A DNA stretch of 17,923 bases from Anaerolineales bacterium UBA2200 (GTDB lineage Bacteria > Chloroflexota > Anaerolineae > UBA2200). Each line of letters opens with the position of its first letter. The first letter of the stretch is position 1. The notes below the pieces were generated by a model, which saw only the letters and a program-made list of their open reading frames with translations, ran no database searches and was not told where the DNA came from. Both the position numbers and the translations under genes were made by a program. Where the stretch lies: NCBI GenBank assembly GCA_002327925.1, contig DCVA01000046.1, positions 1-17,923 on the forward strand, read 5' to 3'. Shown in pieces: positions 15,032 to 17,923 of the stretch.

Positions 15032-15490
15032 GTGCTCGCGTCGCGCAAGGAAACGCTTCTGACCAGCCTTCTGTGGGGTGGAGTGGCGGCGGTTGGCCAA
15101 TTCACGATGCTGTTCCTCAGCATCATTGGACGCATCCATGTGACATTTGTCGATGAAGCGCCGGTATTCTCCGTCGATCCCAGAGGGCCCATCGTGCTCA
15201 CGAAGGACTCTGCGCTAGCTGCTGTGTGGGCGTTGTCCATTACCTACTCGATTGCCGTGGCCGTCATGGTTTACGTTGGCCACATTCGCACCCGAAACGC
15301 ACGCGCCTTGATCGTGATATCCTTCCTCATCGTCGCGCTATGCGCTGGGCTGGCCGAACCTCTCTGGGGACTGGCTCTCCTCGCAAGTCTGGGGGCCCTA
15401 TACCCCCTTCTGCGCCGTCCTGCCCCCGCCACGTCTGATGCATCTGTACAGAAAGCCGGCCGCCCAGATCATGGACGGCCGGCACACTAG
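15032..15490 (+). CDS. Unrecognised small integral membrane protein, four predicted helices
   Basis: 152 residues, family not recognised. Hydrophobic segments lie at about 9-33, 60-83, 91-107 and 110-127. Between the first two there is a soluble loop (VDEAPVFSVDPRGPIVLTKD), and a short basic stretch RTRNAR lies between helices 2 and 3. The C-terminal 25 residues are polar and may be shaped by the terminator hairpin that lies under codons 142-151. There is no cleavable signal peptide or enzyme motif. GTG at 15032 has AAGGAGG 8 nt upstream and a good promoter, so I consider the gene real. It is transcribed alone, and its stop is 8 nt from the stop of the convergent DksA-like gene. Its role cannot be inferred. 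Confidence 0.75.
   Translation: MLASRKETLLTSLLWGGVAAVGQFTMLFLSIIGRIHVTFVDEAPVFSVDPRGPIVLTKDSALAAVWALSITYSIAVAVMVYVGHIRTRNARALIVISFLIVALCAGLAEPLWGLALLASLGALYPLLRRPAPATSDASVQKAGRPDHGRPAH
15448..15483 (-). terminator. Terminator of rpsA-dksA unit, inside the end of the convergent gene
   Basis: GCCGGCCG (15455-15462) and CGGCCGGC (15476-15483) form an 8-bp GC-only stem. On the minus strand it is followed by TTTCTGT, so it probably stops rpsA-dksA transcription. It lies within the last codons of the plus-strand membrane-protein gene. There is no T-run on the plus strand. Confidence 0.7.
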
Positions 15491-15498
15491 CTCCGCTA

Positions 15499-15822
15499 TC
15501 AGCTGCGCGTCGACCTGGCGCAGCTTATGCACTTGGTCGCCAGAGGGAGTGCATCCAGGCGCTCTGGGTCGATCTCAGCACCGCACTGCTCACAGATGCC
15601 GTAGCGTCCCTCTTTGCACCTGAGAATGGCCTGCCGGATCGTTTCGACCCGTGCCTGAGCCGTCTCACGCATGGCCAGGGTGAACTCCCACTCGTAGATA
15701 GCTGGGTCACCCTTTCCTGGCCCATAGTCGGCCTTATTCTGCAGCCGCGCTTCGAGCCGCTCAAGCTCCTGCATTGCCTGCCTCAACTGCACGCGCAGTT
15801 TTTGGTCGAGCCCGGAGGTCAT
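15499..15822 (-). CDS. DksA/TraR-family C4 zinc-finger protein
   Basis: 107 residues. A helical, probably coiled-coil N-terminal part (LDQKLRVQLRQAMQELERLE) is followed by a C4 zinc finger, C77-EQ-C80 and C98-IS-C101, with GRYGICEQCG and LPLATKCISCA, the DksA/TraR signature. Family members enter the RNA polymerase secondary channel and tune initiation, often with ppGpp. The DxxDxA tip motif of E. coli DksA is absent; the region has D39 and E44/E46 instead, so its activity may differ, and in Bacillus-type relatives function is less clear. ATG at 15822 has GAGGAG about 10 nt upstream. It lies 61 nt after the S1 gene and is probably co-transcribed with it. Confidence 0.88.
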   Translation of the reverse strand: MTSGLDQKLRVQLRQAMQELERLEARLQNKADYGPGKGDPAIYEWEFTLAMRETAQARVETIRQAILRCKEGRYGICEQCGAEIDPERLDALPLATKCISCARSTRS

Positions 15823-15883
15823 GGCGAACCTGCTCCTCTGTTACGGTCACGTTTTCACGCGACTCAGACCAACGGCTGTCTGT

Positions 15884-17494
15884 CTACTCCGTGTTCTCTT
15901 CTGGCGACTCGCCGCTGTCTGCGTCGCCACCATCGACTGTGTCGGCTTCTTGCGTCTCGCCGGGCTCTTCCACAATCTGTGCTGCATCAGCCGACGACTC
16001 GGCCTGGACCCCGGCAGCGGATTCGTCCAGCTCAGCTACCACGGACTCTGGCTCAACCTCGGCTTCGGTTGTCTCTTCCGCCGTGGTGTTCGTCGCCTGC
16101 GTTTCGACTGCCTCTTCCACAACCTCTGCCGCCTCAGCCACAGAATCGGACTCGGAAACGGCCAAAGCTTCGTCCAACTCCGCTACCACGGGCTCTACCT
16201 CGACCTCGGTTTCCGGTTCCTCTTCGGCCACGGCAGCCTTGTGGCATGCTTCCCACTCGGCCCACTCTTCGGCTGTGACCCGCTTCAGACTTAGCCCCAT
16301 TCGCCGACGTGACGCTTCGATCTTGACAACTCGCAGGGGTAGGAATTGACCCTGGCTGACCACCTCACTCGGATGCTTTGGAGACTCATCGGACAGCTCG
16401 GAGATATGGATCAATCCTTCGATTCCATCATCGAGCGCCGCAAAAGCGCCAAAGGCTATCATCTTGGTCACCGTACCAGTCACAAGCTGGCCGATTGCGT
16501 ACCTCTCCTCCGCTGTCTGCCATGGGTCGGGCTCCGTGAGTCGCAGACTCAGTCCGATGCGCCGATTCTCGCGATCCACCCTTAGAACGTACGCCTCGAC
16601 CTCGTCCCCTATCTTGACCACTTCGCTTGGGTGAGTCGTACGGCGCCAGGAGAGCTCAGAAATGTGCACCAGCCCGTCGGTACCCCCAAGGTCCACGAAT
16701 ACGCCAAAATCGCAGATGTTGCTGACGACCCCGTGAACGCGGTCGCCTTCCTGGAGCTCGGCCAGCAGGCTCTCACGACGCAGGGCGCGCCATTCGCGCC
16801 GGGCGTTCCGTTCAGATAGTATCAAACGGCGGTTATTGCGATCCACCTCGATTACCTTCAGAGGCATCGTCTGGCCGACCATCTCAGCCAGGTGTGCCTG
16901 CAGGCTCGTCGAATCCATTCGGCGTGAGATGCCTGTGATCTGAGAGGCAGGAACAAAACCTCTGATCTTGCCATAGGGTGCGATCAGCCCGCCGCGGTTG
17001 TAGCCCTTGATCTTGCCCTCCCAGACCTCCCCTGTGTCGTGCAGGCGTTGCGCATCTACCCAATCCTGCTCCTGCCGGGCACGGTGCCAGGAAACAAGAA
17101 CGTTTCCTTCCTTGTCGTTCTCGGGTCGGAGAACAAAGACCGCGATCTCCTCACCTTCATGCAGGGCGGCAACTGCCTCGTCACCGACCTGACGGAGATC
17201 ATCCTGAGGGATGAAACCTTCTCGTTTGAGACCCAGGTCCACCACGATGCCATCGGCGCTGATCGAGATGACGTGGCCCATGCGGATTTCGCCCCTCTTG
17301 GGCTGCGCATACGAATACTCCTCCGACATCATTGGATGCGCATCGTCCTGGGGGACCTCCGATCCTGGAACTGCAGCTCCTGGTTCCGACGGTTCCATCG
17401 GGGCTACCTCAGGGGCTACCTGCTGCCCTTCCAGTTCCGACCCCATCTCCGTTGGGGCCAGACCCTCTTCCACGGGGTTCTCATTGTCACTCAT
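15884..17494 (-). CDS. rpsA: Ribosomal protein S1-type protein with four S1 domains and acidic repeat tail
   Basis: 536 residues. S1 (OB-fold) RNA-binding domains span about 68-137, 155-228, 249-318 and 335-404. The last two are the best conserved, each with FGxFxxL and GL(V/I)HISELS. The first 65 residues are acidic and low-complexity. The tail (about 420-536) is strongly acidic and holds two copies of a 49-residue unit starting VVAELDE (436 and 485). S1 brings mRNA to the 30S subunit and is often self-regulated. E. coli S1 has six domains; four-domain forms occur in Gram-positive and Chloroflexota-type bacteria, some of them not essential. ATG at 17494 has GGAGG 7 nt upstream. Behind a strong promoter with a long leader containing an attenuator-like hairpin. 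Confidence 0.92.
   Translation of the reverse strand: MSDNENPVEEGLAPTEMGSELEGQQVAPEVAPMEPSEPGAAVPGSEVPQDDAHPMMSEEYSYAQPKRGEIRMGHVISISADGIVVDLGLKREGFIPQDDLRQVGDEAVAALHEGEEIAVFVLRPENDKEGNVLVSWHRARQEQDWVDAQRLHDTGEVWEGKIKGYNRGGLIAPYGKIRGFVPASQITGISRRMDSTSLQAHLAEMVGQTMPLKVIEVDRNNRRLILSERNARREWRALRRESLLAELQEGDRVHGVVSNICDFGVFVDLGGTDGLVHISELSWRRTTHPSEVVKIGDEVEAYVLRVDRENRRIGLSLRLTEPDPWQTAEERYAIGQLVTGTVTKMIAFGAFAALDDGIEGLIHISELSDESPKHPSEVVSQGQFLPLRVVKIEASRRRMGLSLKRVTAEEWAEWEACHKAAVAEEEPETEVEVEPVVAELDEALAVSESDSVAEAAEVVEEAVETQATNTTAEETTEAEVEPESVVAELDESAAGVQAESSADAAQIVEEPGETQEADTVDGGDADSGESPEENTE
15896..16042 (-). repeat. Second copy of the 147-bp tandem unit in the S1 acidic tail
   Basis: Codons from 485 onward begin VVAELDESAA and include SADAAQIVEEPGETQEAD. 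It is diverged from the first copy at many residues, and the last third is not clearly matched. Confidence 0.6.
16043..16189 (-). repeat. First copy of the 147-bp tandem unit in the S1 acidic tail
   Basis: Codons 436-484. The unit begins VVAELDEALA and includes VAEAAEVVEEAVETQA. The second copy follows directly. The same spacing shows on DNA level: ctaccacg-type sequence recurs 147 nt apart. Confidence 0.7.
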
Positions 17495-17761
17495 GGACCA
17501 TCCTCCATCGACGCCAGATTTTCCAGATAAAAACGCACCCGGTCCCGGACAGCCGGAAACCGAGTGCCAGAGTAGGCAAGCTTGTGCCAGACCACCCAGC
17601 TAAGTGGACACAGGATCAGAGATGGCGCGTCTCCGCGGCTCCCACACGTCCGGAGCCCATAGCCGAAACGGCTCTGAGCAATGTGCACAGTGTGAGTCCG
17701 GCCCCGGTGCAGCCGAACTGCCCGAAGCTATCGGGATTCAATCCAATATCACTATTCAACT
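17495..17761 (-). promoter_or_regulatory. Long 5' leader of rpsA, about 266 nt
   Basis: From the expected start (near 17761) to the base before the rpsA ATG there is no convincing gene. The stretch is rich in short hairpins and ends with a terminator-like stem. ACCGGG in 17703-17708 (minus strand) could pair with CUCGGU of the terminator's 5' arm, a possible antiterminator; this is inference. Confidence 0.6.
17527..17567 (-). promoter_or_regulatory. Terminator-like hairpin in the rpsA leader, candidate attenuator
   Basis: On the minus strand GCACTCGGT (17567-17559) pairs with ACCGGGTGC (17543-17535) over 9 bp with one U-G wobble. An inner CCGG/CCGG stem fits inside, and U5 follows at 17533-17529. 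It lies 33 nt before the rpsA ATG and about 195 nt after the expected transcription start, with no gene between, so it would cut rpsA mRNA unless antiterminated. Upstream leader hairpins include CCCGA/TCGGG (17721-17735) and AGCCG/CGGCT (17661-17673). Confidence 0.75.
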
Positions 17762-17767
17762 GACCCC

Positions 17768-17796
17768 ATTGTACACGATATGTTTACACTTGTCAA
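17768..17796 (-). promoter_or_regulatory. Strong promoter of rpsA-dksA
   Basis: On the minus strand TTGACA (17796-17791), a 17-nt spacer, and TACAAT (17773-17768). This matches consensus at 11 of 12 positions. It lies only about 27 nt from the repeats of the mobile element at the right edge. Confidence 0.9.
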
Positions 17797-17823
17797 TCAT
17801 TTTCCTGCCCGGTGTCATCTAAA

Positions 17824-17923
17824 GTTGAAAACTGGACACTTTAGGGCTGAAAGCTGGACACTTTCCGGTTGAAAACTGGACTGGTCATGGTAGAGTCCTT
17901 GACCACATCTCAAGGAGGAACCC
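17824..17923 (+). mobile_element. End of an IS21-like element, gene begins beyond the window
   Basis: TGAAAACTGGACACTTT-type repeats start at 17826, 17848 and 17870, exactly 22 bp apart (the third is partial). Multiple terminal repeats of this sort are typical of IS21-family ends. A candidate promoter (TTGAAA 17869-17874, 16-nt spacer, TAGAGT 17891-17896) and a ribosome binding site (AGGAGG 17913-17918) follow, so an istA-type gene probably starts at the first bases outside the window. The left boundary of the element may be near TGTCATCT (about 17813) but is not proven. Confidence 0.6.

Noticed and set aside
15774..16349. Long plus-strand frames opposite the rpsA tail, rich in Ser/Thr/Pro or Leu
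   Set aside because: They are antisense to the repetitive acidic tail and reflect its composition; they lack start signals.
17491..17688. A 65-codon minus-strand reading frame in the rpsA leader whose stop overlaps the rpsA ATG
   Set aside because: It starts at GTG without a ribosome binding site, has no recognisable features, and runs through the terminator hairpin. A leader peptide is not excluded but there is no positive support.
17824..17881. The 22-bp spaced repeats as a CRISPR array
   Set aside because: The repeat units abut with only about 5 nt between them; there are no spacers, no cas genes, and the setting is an insertion-sequence end.

Overview
The window looks like a piece of a GC-rich bacterial chromosome made mostly of housekeeping genes, with a mobile element at each edge. 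Gene content and style suggest a Chloroflexota-like (possibly Anaerolineae) bacterium. The hints are infC-rpmI-rplT followed by a SpoU-type methyltransferase, a four-domain S1 protein with a long acidic tail next to a small DksA/TraR protein, frequent GTG and TTG starts, and sigma-70-like promoters. This is a judgement from recall of similar gene sets, not a database result.

Layout. Bases 1-274: the 5' part of an IS481-like transposase gene on the minus strand, running off the left edge and headed by a 15-bp inverted repeat. 334-1780: promoter, infC (apparently starting at ATA), rpmI, rplT and a clear intrinsic terminator. 1826-2617: SpoU/TrmH-family RNA methyltransferase. 2621-3678 (minus): DEDDh exonuclease, then a stand-alone CinA C-terminal (PncC) amidohydrolase overlapping it by 19 nt. 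3839-6672: a strong promoter, then obgE, nadD and a sugar-phosphate isomerase/epimerase-like gene, joined by 4-nt ATGA and GTGA overlaps. 6780-9011 (minus): two unrecognised genes joined by a GTGA overlap and closed by a terminator. 9130-9202 (minus): tRNA-Val(UAC) behind a perfect-consensus promoter. 9256-14914 (minus): dinB, polA and argS, packed 22 nt and 3 nt apart. 14983-15490: a small four-helix membrane protein with its own promoter. 15455-17796 (minus): a promoter, a leader of about 266 nt holding a terminator-like hairpin, an S1-type ribosomal protein, a DksA/TraR zinc-finger protein and a terminator. 17824-17923: repeats of 22-bp period, a candidate promoter and a ribosome binding site, resembling the end of an IS21-like element whose first gene begins just outside the window.

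How the genes fit together. Most genes serve information processing: translation initiation and ribosome assembly (IF3, L35, L20, ObgE, S1, RNA methyltransferase, ArgRS, tRNA-Val) and DNA repair and replication (Pol I with intact proofreading, Pol IV, DEDDh exonuclease). NadD and PncC belong to NAD synthesis and pyridine-nucleotide recycling. The main novelty candidates are the S1 leader attenuator, the ATA start of infC, the unknown two-gene unit at 6889-9011, and a clamp-binding-like motif inside Pol I. I found no CRISPR array, toxin-antitoxin pair or obvious defence system.
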